Shown piece after piece: positions 12,347 to 19,610 of a stretch of 19,610 nucleotides of DNA. The stretch's first letter is position 1; every line of letters begins with the position of its first letter. The notes beneath the pieces are model-generated. The model was not told the DNA's origin. It worked only from the letters and a program-made list of their open reading frames with translations, and searched no databases. The stretch comes from Anaerolineaceae bacterium UBA3924 (GTDB lineage Bacteria; Chloroflexota; Anaerolineae; Anaerolineales; Anaerolineaceae). The DNA lies in NCBI GenBank assembly GCA_002385985.1, contig DGEO01000016.1, positions 27,309 through 46,918 on the forward strand. Direction: 5' to 3'. The position numbers and the translations under genes are program-made.

Positions 12347-13933
12347 TTACTTGCTTGCTTTCTCCCGCTTCCGGTAGTAGTGATACCCCTTCCTGGGCCG
12401 CATCTTCTCGTCCACCAGCACGCAGCCGATCAGGTGGGCGCTGGTCGCGCGCAGGTCGGCCAGGGTCTGGCGCAGGGCACGCCGGCGGGTCTTGCCGCTG
12501 CGCGCCACCAGCACCACGCCGCCGGCCTGGTTGGCCAGCATCATGGCTTCCGCCGTCAGCAGCGCCGGCGGGGCGTCGATGATCACCGCGTCAGCGTCCT
12601 GCTCCAGGCACTCCAGCACCTCCGAGACCCGCTCCAAATTGATCTGCTCCACCAGCCCTTCGGGCACATCGCCGCAGGTGAGCACCCTCAGCCCGGCCAC
12701 CGAGGTCTTCTTCAGCAGCTTCAGCGGGTTCTGCCCGGACCCGTTGAGCAGTTCGGCCAGCCCGCCCTCCTCCTCCAGCTGGAAGAGGTGGTGCAGCGAG
12801 GGCTGGCGCAGGTCGGCGTCCACCAGCACGGTGTTGACATTGGCATGCGCCATGATCACCGCCAGGTTGGCCGCGGTGAGCGACTTGCCCTCCCCCGGGG
12901 CCGGGCTGGTGATCACCACCGAGCTGACTGGCTGTTCCCCGGAACCCATCAGCAGGCGGTTGCGAATCATGCGGAAGGACTCGGCCACCGGAGAGGATGG
13001 CTCCAGGCTGGCCACCAGACGGCCCGGCTCGGTGCGCCCGTGGATGCGCCCCACCGTGCCCAGCAGCGCGAGCCCGTCATGAACGGCCAGGTCGTCCGCC
13101 CCCTTAACCGTGTCCTCCAGGAACTCCCACAGGAAGCTGCCGCCCAGCCCCAGCAGCAGCCCCAGCCCGGCCCCCAGCATCAGGTTGATGCTCCGGCGCG
13201 GGCGGATGGGGTCGGGGTCGGCGTGTGCGGTCTCAATCACGGTCAGCGAGTTGGGGCTGCGCGACTGCGCCGTCATCCCCGAAAGCTGCACGTAGTTGTT
13301 GATCTGGTCGGCGATCAGCCGCTCCAGCTCGGCCTTCTCTTCCTGCAGCGCCAGCAGGCGGGTGGAGGAGGTGGTCGCTTCCATCTCGCGCTCGACCTCA
13401 TCCAGGCGCTGCTGCCCCTCCAGAATGGCCAGCTGGGCCTCGTTCATCTGCCGCTGGATGAAGGACTGGGCGAAGTCCTGCTCGTCCTCCCCCTGCCTTT
13501 CCGGCCCCAGCTCCAGCAGGTGCACGGCGATTTCGTCGGCGATGCGCTCGGCCAGCCGGGGTGTGCTGGCCTCCGCGCGGATCTCGATCAGCTGGGTGCC
13601 CGAGATCGGGGTGACGCGCACCCGCTCCTGCAGCTGCTGCCAGGAGATGTCGAGCTGCAGCGCCTCCACCACCCCCTGCATCACCGGCTGGCGCACGGCC
13701 AGGTCGGCATAGGTCTGGGCGAACAGCTCGCTCAGCTGCACGTCCTCACGGGTGATGCTGCTGGCCTGGGTGATCTGCCCGACCAGCACGGTGGTGGTGG
13801 CCTGGTAGGCGGGCGTCTGGCGCAGGCTGATGGCATAGCCGGCCCCTGCTCCCAGCGCCATCAGCACCAGCAGCAGGTACCAGCGGCGAAGCACCACGCT
13901 TATTAATCGCTGCAGCTCGACGAAATCGTTCAT
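12347..13933 (-). CDS. Wzz/Wzc-type polysaccharide copolymerase with BY-kinase domain
   Basis: The 528-residue inner-membrane protein has two transmembrane helices (about 17-37 and 251-270) enclosing a Wzz-type extracytoplasmic region with coiled-coil-like segments (about 155-215). A cytoplasmic bacterial tyrosine-kinase domain follows: Walker A SPAPGEGKS (343-351), Walker A' VLVDADLRQP (369-378) and Walker B VIIDAPP (450-456). This design, as in Wzc, controls chain length and export of exopolysaccharide and autophosphorylates a C-terminal Tyr cluster. The tail here is short, with Y517, Y519 and Y520 in GYHYYRK, fewer than in Wzc. The gene is the last of the operon, ending before the 12295 hairpin. 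ATG 13933 is preceded by a weak G-rich site. A 61-base AT-rich gap separates it from the upstream gene. Confidence 0.92.
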   Translation of the reverse strand: MNDFVELQRLISVVLRRWYLLLVLMALGAGAGYAISLRQTPAYQATTTVLVGQITQASSITREDVQLSELFAQTYADLAVRQPVMQGVVEALQLDISWQQLQERVRVTPISGTQLIEIRAEASTPRLAERIADEIAVHLLELGPERQGEDEQDFAQSFIQRQMNEAQLAILEGQQRLDEVEREMEATTSSTRLLALQEEKAELERLIADQINNYVQLSGMTAQSRSPNSLTVIETAHADPDPIRPRRSINLMLGAGLGLLLGLGGSFLWEFLEDTVKGADDLAVHDGLALLGTVGRIHGRTEPGRLVASLEPSSPVAESFRMIRNRLLMGSGEQPVSSVVITSPAPGEGKSLTAANLAVIMAHANVNTVLVDADLRQPSLHHLFQLEEEGGLAELLNGSGQNPLKLLKKTSVAGLRVLTCGDVPEGLVEQINLERVSEVLECLEQDADAVIIDAPPALLTAEAMMLANQAGGVVLVARSGKTRRRALRQTLADLRATSAHLIGCVLVDEKMRPRKGYHYYRKREKASK

Positions 13934-13966
13934 GAATCAAAAAACCCCCGTAAACCTGTATACCTT

Positions 13967-14002
13967 TAAATATATATCAGTAAGTAAATATGTATCAGTA
14001 AG
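13967..14002. repeat. 18-bp tandem repeat, two copies, one mismatch
   Basis: Plus strand: TAAATATATATCAGTAAG (13967-13984) is followed directly by TAAATATGTATCAGTAAG (13985-14002), differing at one base. The second copy contains the stop codon of the sugar-transferase gene (TGA on the minus strand, 13995-13997). The AT-rich repeat fills most of the intergenic gap of the operon. Confidence 0.85.
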
Positions 14003-15491
14003 CGCCATGCCGGCGCAGTACGGCGGGGATGGTCTGAATGATGATGTGCAAATTCATCCAGAAGGAGCGGTTGCGCACATAGTACTCGTCCAGGCGCACC
14101 CGCTGGTGATAGCCGATGTCGTTGCGCCCCGAAACCTGCCACAGTCCCGAAAGCCCCGGCCGCACCTGGGCGTAGAACTTGAACAGGTCGCCGTAGAAGG
14201 GGATTTCATCGCGGACGATCGGGCGCGGCCCCACCAGGCTCATCTCGCCCTTGAACACGTTCCACAGCTGGGGCAGCTCGTCCAGGCTGGCCTTGCGCAG
14301 GAAGCGGCCCACCCGGGTGATGCGCGGGTCGCTGCGCAGCTTGTGATCGGCCTCCCATTCCGCCCGCAGCGCCGGGTCCGAGTTGAGCACCTGCTCAAGC
14401 ACCTGATCGGCGTTCTGCACCATAGTGCGGAACTTGAGCACCTTGAACTCCTCCGCGCCGCGGCCGATGCGCGTCTGGCGGTAAAAAACCGGGCCTTTTG
14501 AATCCAGCTTGATGGCCAGACCGATGAGCAGGAAGACCGGCAGCAGCAGCGGCAGCGCCAGCAGGATCAGCGCCAGATCCAGGGCGCGCAGCACGTAGTC
14601 GTCGAAGGGGTTGAGCTCGTAGTGGCGCTCCTCAAAGCCCAGCACCCCGCCGAAGTCGATGGGGATCAGGCCGAAGGTGCGGGCGTTGAACTGGCGGTTG
14701 ACGGTGATGATGTTGTCGAAGCCCAGGTGCTCGCCGCGGGCCACCGCCTCGCAGATCTCCCCGGGCAGCTCGGGCACCACCACGATGGCGGTGGAGACGC
14801 CGATCTGCGGGCCGAAGGAGGAGGTGGCCGGCCAGCGATCCAGGGTCATGACCGGCACGGGCGCCGCTTCCCCGGTCACCGGCACGGGCAGGGGCTCGTA
14901 ACCCTCGCCGCGCCCCTCCAGCATCAGCACCGGCTTCAACCCGGCTTCCGGCTGGCGCAGCAGCTGGCTCACCAGCTGGTGGCTGAGCGGGCCGCTGCCG
15001 ATGACCACCACCGGCTCGCCCCACAGCCCCATGGCCGCCCCCAGGTGGCGGGCGGCGCCGCGGGCCAGCGGCACAGCCCCCATGGAAAGCAGCCAGCCCA
15101 GGAGAAATACCAGCGGCGGGTACGCCCCGGCGCCCATCAGGGTGTTAAACGCCAGCAGGCTGAGGAACACACCGGTAATGGTCAGGAACAGCAGGCGCAG
15201 CTCCTCGACCTTGTTGACCGGCCGGGGCCGGTTGACGCCCACCAGCAGGTAGGTGCTGGCGAAGATCAGCAGGGTGGGCGCCAGGATAGAGTAGGCCGTG
15301 CCGGCGTGAGCCAGCGCCAGCGAGCGCAGGATGGCCAGCGAGAGAAACAGCGAAGCCAGCACGCTGGCCAGGTCGGCGGCGGCAAACAGCAGCCGGGGCG
15401 CCAGCTGCGGGAGCGGCCGCCGGCGAGCAGCCGGCAGGTGCTCCCGATAGCGTTCGCGCAGATCGGTCAGGGTATCGACATCAATTTCCAT
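13995..15491 (-). CDS. Polyprenyl-phosphate glycosylphosphotransferase (WbaP/WcaJ-type)
   Basis: The 498-residue membrane protein has four hydrophobic helices in the first 140 residues, a central Rossmann-like part (VVVIGSGPLS near 160), and a further membrane helix near 310-330. The C-terminal catalytic domain begins there. It has LKFRTM, the long conserved stretch DELPQLWNVFKGEMSLVGPR and RPGLSGLWQVSGR, all diagnostic of bacterial sugar transferases that move a sugar-1-phosphate onto undecaprenyl phosphate to begin repeat-unit synthesis. Which sugar (Gal or Glc) cannot be read from sequence. AGGAAGG lies 6 bases before the ATG. It is 18 bases from the GT4 gene upstream and is followed by the tyrosine kinase, so it belongs to the same operon. 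Confidence 0.93.
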   Translation of the reverse strand: MEIDVDTLTDLRERYREHLPAARRRPLPQLAPRLLFAAADLASVLASLFLSLAILRSLALAHAGTAYSILAPTLLIFASTYLLVGVNRPRPVNKVEELRLLFLTITGVFLSLLAFNTLMGAGAYPPLVFLLGWLLSMGAVPLARGAARHLGAAMGLWGEPVVVIGSGPLSHQLVSQLLRQPEAGLKPVLMLEGRGEGYEPLPVPVTGEAAPVPVMTLDRWPATSSFGPQIGVSTAIVVVPELPGEICEAVARGEHLGFDNIITVNRQFNARTFGLIPIDFGGVLGFEERHYELNPFDDYVLRALDLALILLALPLLLPVFLLIGLAIKLDSKGPVFYRQTRIGRGAEEFKVLKFRTMVQNADQVLEQVLNSDPALRAEWEADHKLRSDPRITRVGRFLRKASLDELPQLWNVFKGEMSLVGPRPIVRDEIPFYGDLFKFYAQVRPGLSGLWQVSGRNDIGYHQRVRLDEYYVRNRSFWMNLHIIIQTIPAVLRRHGAY

Positions 15492-15509
15492 TGCGCACCT
15501 TCCTACCTT

Positions 15510-16670
15510 TTAAGATTGGACGTCACTCAGCTGCGGGCGGCCCTGGCCCAGCACCTGCCGGTATACCTCCTCGATGCGGTCTGCGACGCGGGTTTCATCA
15601 AAATCGTGCAGCACGGTCTGGCGGCCGGCGAGGGCCAGGCGGGCGGCCAGATCGCGGTCATCCATCACCTGGCGCAGCGCGGCAGCCAGGGCGGGGCCGT
15701 CCCCGAAGGGCACCAGCAGCCCGTTTTCGCCGTGGCGAATCAGCGTGCGGCTGCCGGGCACATCGGCGGCGATCACGGGGATCTCCAGCAGCATGGACTC
15801 CATCAGCGCCCGGGGGATGCCCTCATACTGCGAGGGCAGCACCGACACGTCCGAGGCCACCAGCAGGTCGGGCACGTCCAGGCGGTAGCCGGTGAAGCGC
15901 ACCACGTCCGCCAGGCCCAGGCGGGCGGTTTCTTCTTCGATCACCTGGCTGTCCTTGCCGATGCCCACAAACAGCGCGGCCAGCGGACGGCGGGCCGTGC
16001 CGCACAGCTCGCTCAGCGCCTGCAGCAGCACCAGGTGGCCCTTGTAGAGCTCCAGCCGGGCCACGATGGCGACCACGAAGGTGTCTTCAGAAAAACCGAA
16101 CTCGCTGCGCACCCGCTCGCGCGCCCCGGGCTGCACGCGCTGCAGCACCGCGCCGGTATCGATGCCGTTGCCGATCAGCCGCGCCTTGCCCAGCGGCATG
16201 CCGGGGATGCGGCTCCAGGCCTGCAGGTCATCCTCGTTCTGGAAGAGGATCGAATGGGCCGCATGGGCCGCCAGCACCTCCAGGGCCGAGTAAACGGCGG
16301 TGAAGGCCCTGCCGCGCGGGCGGTGCAGCGGCCAGGAATGGAAGGTGTGCACCACCGCCGGCACCCCGGCCAGGCGGGCGGCCACCCTCCCGGCGATGCC
16401 CGGCAGCAGGGTGTGGGTGTGCACCACGTCGAACTGCTCCCGGCGGCAGGCGGCGTAGGCTTTGGCCGCGGCCGAGGTGAAGGAGTGGCGCAGGCTGTGA
16501 CGCACAAAGGGCACCGGGATGATCTCGATGCCGCGCTCGCGGATGGCCCCGGTCCACTCGTCGTCGGGGCACAGTGCGGCCACGCGGTGCCCGCTGCGCT
16601 GCTGGAAGACCATGGTGTTCAGCACCGTCTGGTTCAGAGTCACGGCGGTTGACAGGTGCGCGATATACAT
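15510..16670 (-). CDS. Glycosyltransferase family 4 (GT-B fold)
   Basis: The 386-residue cytoplasmic protein begins MYIAHLSTAVTLN. It has VVHTHTLLPG (82-91) and HTFHSWPLHRPRG in the N-terminal Rossmann half. The donor-binding C-terminal half has NGID (168-171), ARLELYKGH (204-212), FTGYRLDVPDLLVASDVSVLP and the EX7E motif EGIPRALME (E283, E291). It is likely retaining and uses an NDP-sugar to extend the lipid-linked repeat unit. ATG at 16670 has an AGAAGGGGG site about 8 bases before it; the frame is open to 16997, but that extension lies inside the preceding gene and has shadow-frame composition. It sits 28 bases after the NTase/kinase gene. The sugar is unknown. Confidence 0.93.
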   Translation of the reverse strand: MYIAHLSTAVTLNQTVLNTMVFQQRSGHRVAALCPDDEWTGAIRERGIEIIPVPFVRHSLRHSFTSAAAKAYAACRREQFDVVHTHTLLPGIAGRVAARLAGVPAVVHTFHSWPLHRPRGRAFTAVYSALEVLAAHAAHSILFQNEDDLQAWSRIPGMPLGKARLIGNGIDTGAVLQRVQPGARERVRSEFGFSEDTFVVAIVARLELYKGHLVLLQALSELCGTARRPLAALFVGIGKDSQVIEEETARLGLADVVRFTGYRLDVPDLLVASDVSVLPSQYEGIPRALMESMLLEIPVIAADVPGSRTLIRHGENGLLVPFGDGPALAAALRQVMDDRDLAARLALAGRQTVLHDFDETRVADRIEEVYRQVLGQGRPQLSDVQS

Positions 16671-16698
16671 TCGTTTCACCCCCTTCTGTCCGGCCCGG

Positions 16699-18144
16699 CT
16701 AAAGCGCCTGCCAGACCAGATCCTTGATCTCGAGCAGCACCGCTTCCAGCGGCCGCTCGGCGCTGACGTCATGCACCTGGCCGGCGTCCGGCCGCTGCCA
16801 GGCGGGCACGCTCTGGTGGCGGGCCTGGATATAGTCGTCCGGCTCGCCGCCGGCCCGGGCGCGGTTGCGCTGCAGGGCCGTCTCGACCGAAACCTGCAGG
16901 CGGAGGACCACGTCCGGTGGCGGGATCTGGGCGTACAGCTCGCGCTCCAGCCGGACCAGGCAGCGGTACAGGCGGCCGTCGCCGGGCCGCTCAGCAAGGC
17001 GCGGGCTGTCCATCAGGCCCGGGGTGGCGGTGGGGTAGCGGTCCACCAGCACAATGTCGCCCTTGGCGGCCGCCTGCCAGGCGCGGCGCAGCAGGCTGCG
17101 CCGGTCATAGGCCAGGGCCACCGCCCGCAGGGCGTAGAGCAGCCCGCCCTTGCGCCCGGAACCGTTGGGCGAAAGCCCCTCCCCGCGGCTTCCCCGCCCG
17201 CGGCGGAGCAGGCGCAGCGCCAGGTTGAGCGGTGCGGTGAGCAGGCTGGCGGGCGGCTTGCCGGCGTGCACCACCCGCACGGTGAAATCGCGGCCCAGCC
17301 AGCGGCCCAGCTCGCTCACCAGGGTGGACTTGCCCGCCCCGTCCCCGCCGACCACGGCGATCACCCGCCCGCCGGCGTGGAAGACCTTGTTCTTGCGGCG
17401 CGCCCCCAGCCGGCGCTGCAGCTGAGAGACCGCCAGCCGGGCCATGGCCCCGGCCCATTCCAGGGCGGTGTGCCGGGCGTAGGCGCGCAGCCGGCCGCGC
17501 ACCTGCCGGGCCAGGGCGATGCGCTGTGAAAGCGAAGCGCCGTTCTCCAGCGCCTGCAGGCAGCGCAGGAAGAGATCCTCGTCCACCACCGGGCAGTGGC
17601 GGCGCAGCAGATCCAGCGACTGCTCCCGGTCGGCGTGCTCGTGCAGCCAGCGGGCCTCTTTGCGCAGCTTTTCAGCCTGGCGGCGCAGCACCAGCAGATC
17701 CAGCGGAGAGCCGTATTTAATGAAGGCCCGCAGCACGAAGATGACCAGCTCGGCCGAATAGGAAGCCACCGGCAGGCTCCCCGAGTAACGGGGGTTCTCC
17801 AGCAGCAGGTCCTCGAAGGGCAGCATGTGGCTCTTGAGGAAGCTCTCGCCGGTGATCACCCGGCTGAACAGGTGCACGTGGGCCAGCCGGTCCGCGGCCG
17901 GGTCGTAGCCGTAAAAGTGGGCGATGCCCGGGGTGGTCCCTCCCCAGCGCGGGCCGGCGGGCTTGAACCCCAGCCGAGCCAGCACAGAGAGCGCCGGCAG
18001 GTAGGACTCGCGGTCCACCAGAAAGTCCAGATCCATCTGGCCGGTGAGGGCCTGGTCCAGGTCGATGTTGGATTTCCAGGAGCAGTAGCGCACGCGCTCC
18101 TGATTCAGGGCTTCGATCAGGCAGTCAACCAGGGATGCAGTCAC
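16699..18144 (-). CDS. Nucleotidyltransferase-like / thymidylate-kinase-like fusion protein
   Basis: The 481-residue protein has two parts. Residues 1-250 begin with YCSWKSNIDLDQALTGQMDL and then DFLVDR; D38, D40 and the hydrophobic context resemble the nucleotidyltransferase-fold motif (G-x-x-D-x-D). Residues 258-481 are a P-loop kinase resembling thymidylate kinase: Walker A GGDGAGKST (266-274), DRY (368-370, VLVDRYP) and a lid-like segment RNRARAGGEPDD (426-437). The last part is DVSAERPLEAVLLEI. Such two-domain proteins occur in polysaccharide loci, but their substrate is not known; a true dTMP kinase role is unlikely given the setting. Start GTG 18144 follows GGAGGAG and overlaps the stop of the upstream gene by 4 bases, so they are translationally coupled. 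Confidence 0.78.
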   Translation of the reverse strand: MTASLVDCLIEALNQERVRYCSWKSNIDLDQALTGQMDLDFLVDRESYLPALSVLARLGFKPAGPRWGGTTPGIAHFYGYDPAADRLAHVHLFSRVITGESFLKSHMLPFEDLLLENPRYSGSLPVASYSAELVIFVLRAFIKYGSPLDLLVLRRQAEKLRKEARWLHEHADREQSLDLLRRHCPVVDEDLFLRCLQALENGASLSQRIALARQVRGRLRAYARHTALEWAGAMARLAVSQLQRRLGARRKNKVFHAGGRVIAVVGGDGAGKSTLVSELGRWLGRDFTVRVVHAGKPPASLLTAPLNLALRLLRRGRGSRGEGLSPNGSGRKGGLLYALRAVALAYDRRSLLRRAWQAAAKGDIVLVDRYPTATPGLMDSPRLAERPGDGRLYRCLVRLERELYAQIPPPDVVLRLQVSVETALQRNRARAGGEPDDYIQARHQSVPAWQRPDAGQVHDVSAERPLEAVLLEIKDLVWQAL

Positions 18145-18875
18145 GATGCTCCTCCAGAGAGTTGGACCGGCTGCGGCGCGGCCGGAACTTCGACGGGGTA
18201 AAACAGCCCGGCCAGGCGGGGATCGCCCGCCTGCAGCTGGCCGGAAAGGGTGATCAGGCGGCCCTCTTCGTCCAGCGCGGCGGCCAGCTGCTCCATCACC
18301 TGCACGGCGCGGCCGACGAAGCGGGCGGTCAGGTCCGGCCGGCCGGGCGGAACCCGGCCGTGCCCCCGCCGCAGCGTGCGCTCGACCAGAACTTCTTCGG
18401 GCTGGCGCAGGTACACGGCCGCATCGGGCCGCGGGACCAGGCGCAGGAAGGCGCTCACCTGCTCGGGGTCCGGCGGCGCGGAGACGTGCACGAACAGGTA
18501 GTGGGCGGTCTGCAGCGTGCCCTCGTCGGCCAGCACGGGCAGATCGGGCGGGGCCAGGCGGCGCAGCAGCGCGTCGATCCCGGCGTTGCGGGCGGTGATG
18601 CGCGCCAGCTTGAGCTTTTCACCCGTCCCCACCGGCAGCCCGCGGACGGCGCCGAAGGCAAAGCGCAGGAAGGGGCGCGGCCCCCAGGCGGCGCAGGCGG
18701 CCAGCCCCAGCAAGGTGACCAGCAGGCGGCGCGCGGCCGAGGGACGCACCCAGCCCAGCCGGGCCTGGCGCAGCACAAAGTCGTGGCCGGTGACCAGCCC
18801 GGGCCGGGCGGCCAGCAGCTGGCGGGTCAGGTAGGACTTGCCCGCGCCGGTGCAGCCGATCAGCTCAACGATCAT
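18141..18875 (-). CDS. P-loop NTPase/kinase-like protein
   Basis: The 244-residue protein begins MIVELIGCTGAGKS with a Walker A motif GCTGAGKS (7-14). An acidic PVLADEGTLQT segment (near 110-120) could be a Walker B/DE motif. VYLRQPEEVLVERTLRR (about 170-190) resembles the substrate-lid region of nucleotide or sugar kinases, where Arg residues close over the phosphate. The family is broadly AAA/adenylate-kinase-like; substrate unknown. ATG at 18875 follows GGAGGGAG. It overlaps the sulfotransferase stop by 4 bases (ATGA) and its own stop overlaps the next GTG by 4 bases. Its companion sulfotransferase needs PAPS, so an APS-kinase-like role is possible, but no APS-kinase motifs are seen. I keep it as a kinase-like protein. 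Confidence 0.75.
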   Translation of the reverse strand: MIVELIGCTGAGKSYLTRQLLAARPGLVTGHDFVLRQARLGWVRPSAARRLLVTLLGLAACAAWGPRPFLRFAFGAVRGLPVGTGEKLKLARITARNAGIDALLRRLAPPDLPVLADEGTLQTAHYLFVHVSAPPDPEQVSAFLRLVPRPDAAVYLRQPEEVLVERTLRRGHGRVPPGRPDLTARFVGRAVQVMEQLAAALDEEGRLITLSGQLQAGDPRLAGLFYPVEVPAAPQPVQLSGGAS

Positions 18876-19609
18876 GCTCCCTCCCCGGCCGGCTGGCGGC
18901 CCGCCAGCGCGGCGATTTCCGCCGGAATTTCGTACCCGTGGCGGATCATTTCCTCCTCGATTTCGGGCAGCACCCGGGCCAGATCGGCCGGGTCCAGCCG
19001 GCGCCATTTGTTCTGCCGGTCGGCATGGACCATCTCCCGGGCGGCCTGCGCCACCGCCGGGTGCATATCCAGGCCGCAGTGCGCGCAGATGCGCTCCACA
19101 TACGCCAGCGGGTCGGCGACGAAGTCCTCGTAGCGCATGCGCAGCACCTGCCCGGGCGGGAATTCGGCCAGGGCCTGCTCGGCCTGGCGCGAGCCGTAGG
19201 CCCACTGCCGGGCGATGACGGTCAGCCGGTCCAGCGTGCGCACGTCCTCCTGAATGCCCGCGTAGCGCGGCCCCCAGATGGAGAGGTACTTGCGCCGCAG
19301 CAGCCGCTTGTTGACCTGCTGGGACAGCCAGCGGGCGAAGTGCACCGGCAGCTGCGAGGGCGGCGCGGCCTTCAGCCGCCGGCGGATGCCCTGCCCGGTG
19401 ACCGGCTGCTGCCATTTGAACTCCACCGAGGAGATGAACGAAAACGGGCTGCGCACGATGTACAGGTAACACGCCTCGGGGAAGATGGCCCGCACGTAGG
19501 GGATCTTGAAGATGTTGCGCGGGGTCTTTTCCAGCACCCGCCGGCCGCCGTGGGCGCGCTGGTAGGCCAGGAAGCGCCGGCCCGGGTAGGCCCTGTCTCT
19601 TATAAACAT
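18872..19609 (-). CDS. Sulfotransferase family protein (5'-truncated; adapter sequence at its apparent start)
   Basis: About 240 residues of a PAPS-dependent sulfotransferase are present, lacking the true N-terminus and its PAPS-loop. EKTPRN (27-32), YIVRSPFSFISS (50-61, binding the 3'-phosphate of PAPS) and LRMRYEDFVADP (156-167) are typical. The end (KWRRLDPADL, MIRHGYE) also fits. The first residues of the open frame, MFIRDR, come from adapter sequence at 19593-19610 and are not part of the protein; real coding begins at about 19592. Its place as first seen gene of an exopolysaccharide operon suggests it adds sulfate to the polymer or a sugar precursor. Overlap with the next gene suggests coupled translation. 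Confidence 0.85.
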   Translation of the reverse strand: MFIRDRAYPGRRFLAYQRAHGGRRVLEKTPRNIFKIPYVRAIFPEACYLYIVRSPFSFISSVEFKWQQPVTGQGIRRRLKAAPPSQLPVHFARWLSQQVNKRLLRRKYLSIWGPRYAGIQEDVRTLDRLTVIARQWAYGSRQAEQALAEFPPGQVLRMRYEDFVADPLAYVERICAHCGLDMHPAVAQAAREMVHADRQNKWRRLDPADLARVLPEIEEEMIRHGYEIPAEIAALAGRQPAGEGA

Positions 19610-19610
19610 C
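19593..19610. other. Nextera transposon mosaic-end adapter remnant (artefact)
   Basis: The last 18 bases, CTGTCTCTTATAAACATC, match the Tn5 mosaic-end adapter CTGTCTCTTATACACATCT at 17 of 18 aligned positions; the mismatch is C to A at base 13. It sits exactly at the contig edge, where read-through adapter accumulates. It is not genomic sequence, and it creates the false MFIRDR N-terminus of the sulfotransferase frame. Confidence 0.95.

Noticed and set aside
12300..13906. Plus-strand frame of more than 500 codons continuing the HicB/DinB-like gene
   Set aside because: It lies entirely antisense to the clear BY-kinase gene, is Gln/His/Arg/Gly-rich and lacks domain motifs; it arises from the lost stop and GC bias.
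14622..16652. 676-codon plus-strand frame
   Set aside because: Antisense shadow of the sugar-transferase and GT4 genes; composition rich in Gln, His, Arg and Gly with no recognisable domain.
16671..16997. Upstream extension of the GT4 glycosyltransferase
   Set aside because: It lies inside the preceding NTase/kinase gene and has Arg/Ser/Pro-rich shadow composition; ATG 16670 has a good ribosome site.
18141..18875. APS kinase identity for the P-loop protein
   Set aside because: The Walker A motif is shared by many families and no APS-kinase-specific motifs were recognised, so a specific name is not justified.
1..19610. CRISPR array, tRNA or rRNA genes, insertion sequence
   Set aside because: I saw no regularly spaced repeats, no tRNA or rRNA signatures and no transposase or terminal inverted repeats; only short hairpins and one 18-bp tandem repeat were found.

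Overview
This looks like one contig end from a high-GC environmental bacterium, probably assembled from a metagenome. The gene families and codon style would fit Chloroflexota/Anaerolineae, but that is an impression and nothing here proves it. The right end carries an Illumina/Nextera transposon-adapter remnant, so the contig stops there for technical reasons. Most coding DNA is clearly GC-rich. About 200-880 is visibly more AT-rich and holds only short or broken reading frames.

Layout. (1) 1-1400: the 3' end of a gene that resembles the C-terminus of GIY-YIG-type proteins, then an AT-rich stretch with gene remnants, two hairpins and one possible 64-aa membrane protein. (2) 1418-5042, all on the minus strand: a PLP-dependent threonine/serine dehydratase with its own promoter and terminator, a class-C beta-lactamase-like serine hydrolase with C-terminal membrane helices, and a membrane-anchored alpha/beta hydrolase. 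(3) 5519-8719, minus strand: a compact four-gene operon, DUF488-A, DUF488-B, a dual-OB (DuOB) protein, and a TPR protein ending in a cold-shock-like OB domain. DUF488-A ends in QLSLF, an exact match to the bacterial sliding-clamp-binding pentapeptide. (4) 9219-11418, plus strand, divergent from that operon: a wrecked PD-(D/E)XK nuclease gene, an Mrr-type restriction endonuclease with an N-terminal PUA/EVE-like domain, and a RusA-like Holliday-junction resolvase candidate. Regions 3 and 4 together look like a genome-defence or DNA-repair island. (5) 11603-12290: a HicB-like/DinB-like protein whose stop codon is displaced by one base in a C6 run. (6) 12347-19609, minus strand: an exopolysaccharide operon transcribed from the right end. 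Its order is sulfotransferase (cut by the contig end), P-loop kinase-like protein, nucleotidyltransferase-like/thymidylate-kinase-like fusion, GT4 glycosyltransferase, polyprenyl-phosphate glycosylphosphotransferase, and Wzz/Wzc-type tyrosine autokinase.

How they work together. In region 6 the phosphotransferase should start repeat units on undecaprenyl phosphate, the GT4 enzyme should extend them, the sulfotransferase may decorate them, and the BY-kinase/chain-length regulator should control polymerisation and export. The first three genes overlap by 4 bp at each junction. In region 3 two paralogous DUF488 proteins, two OB-type nucleic-acid-binding modules and a clamp-binding tail suggest a nucleic-acid transaction coupled to replication or repair. 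I know of no demonstrated function for this combination, and it is the best candidate for an undescribed system in the window.
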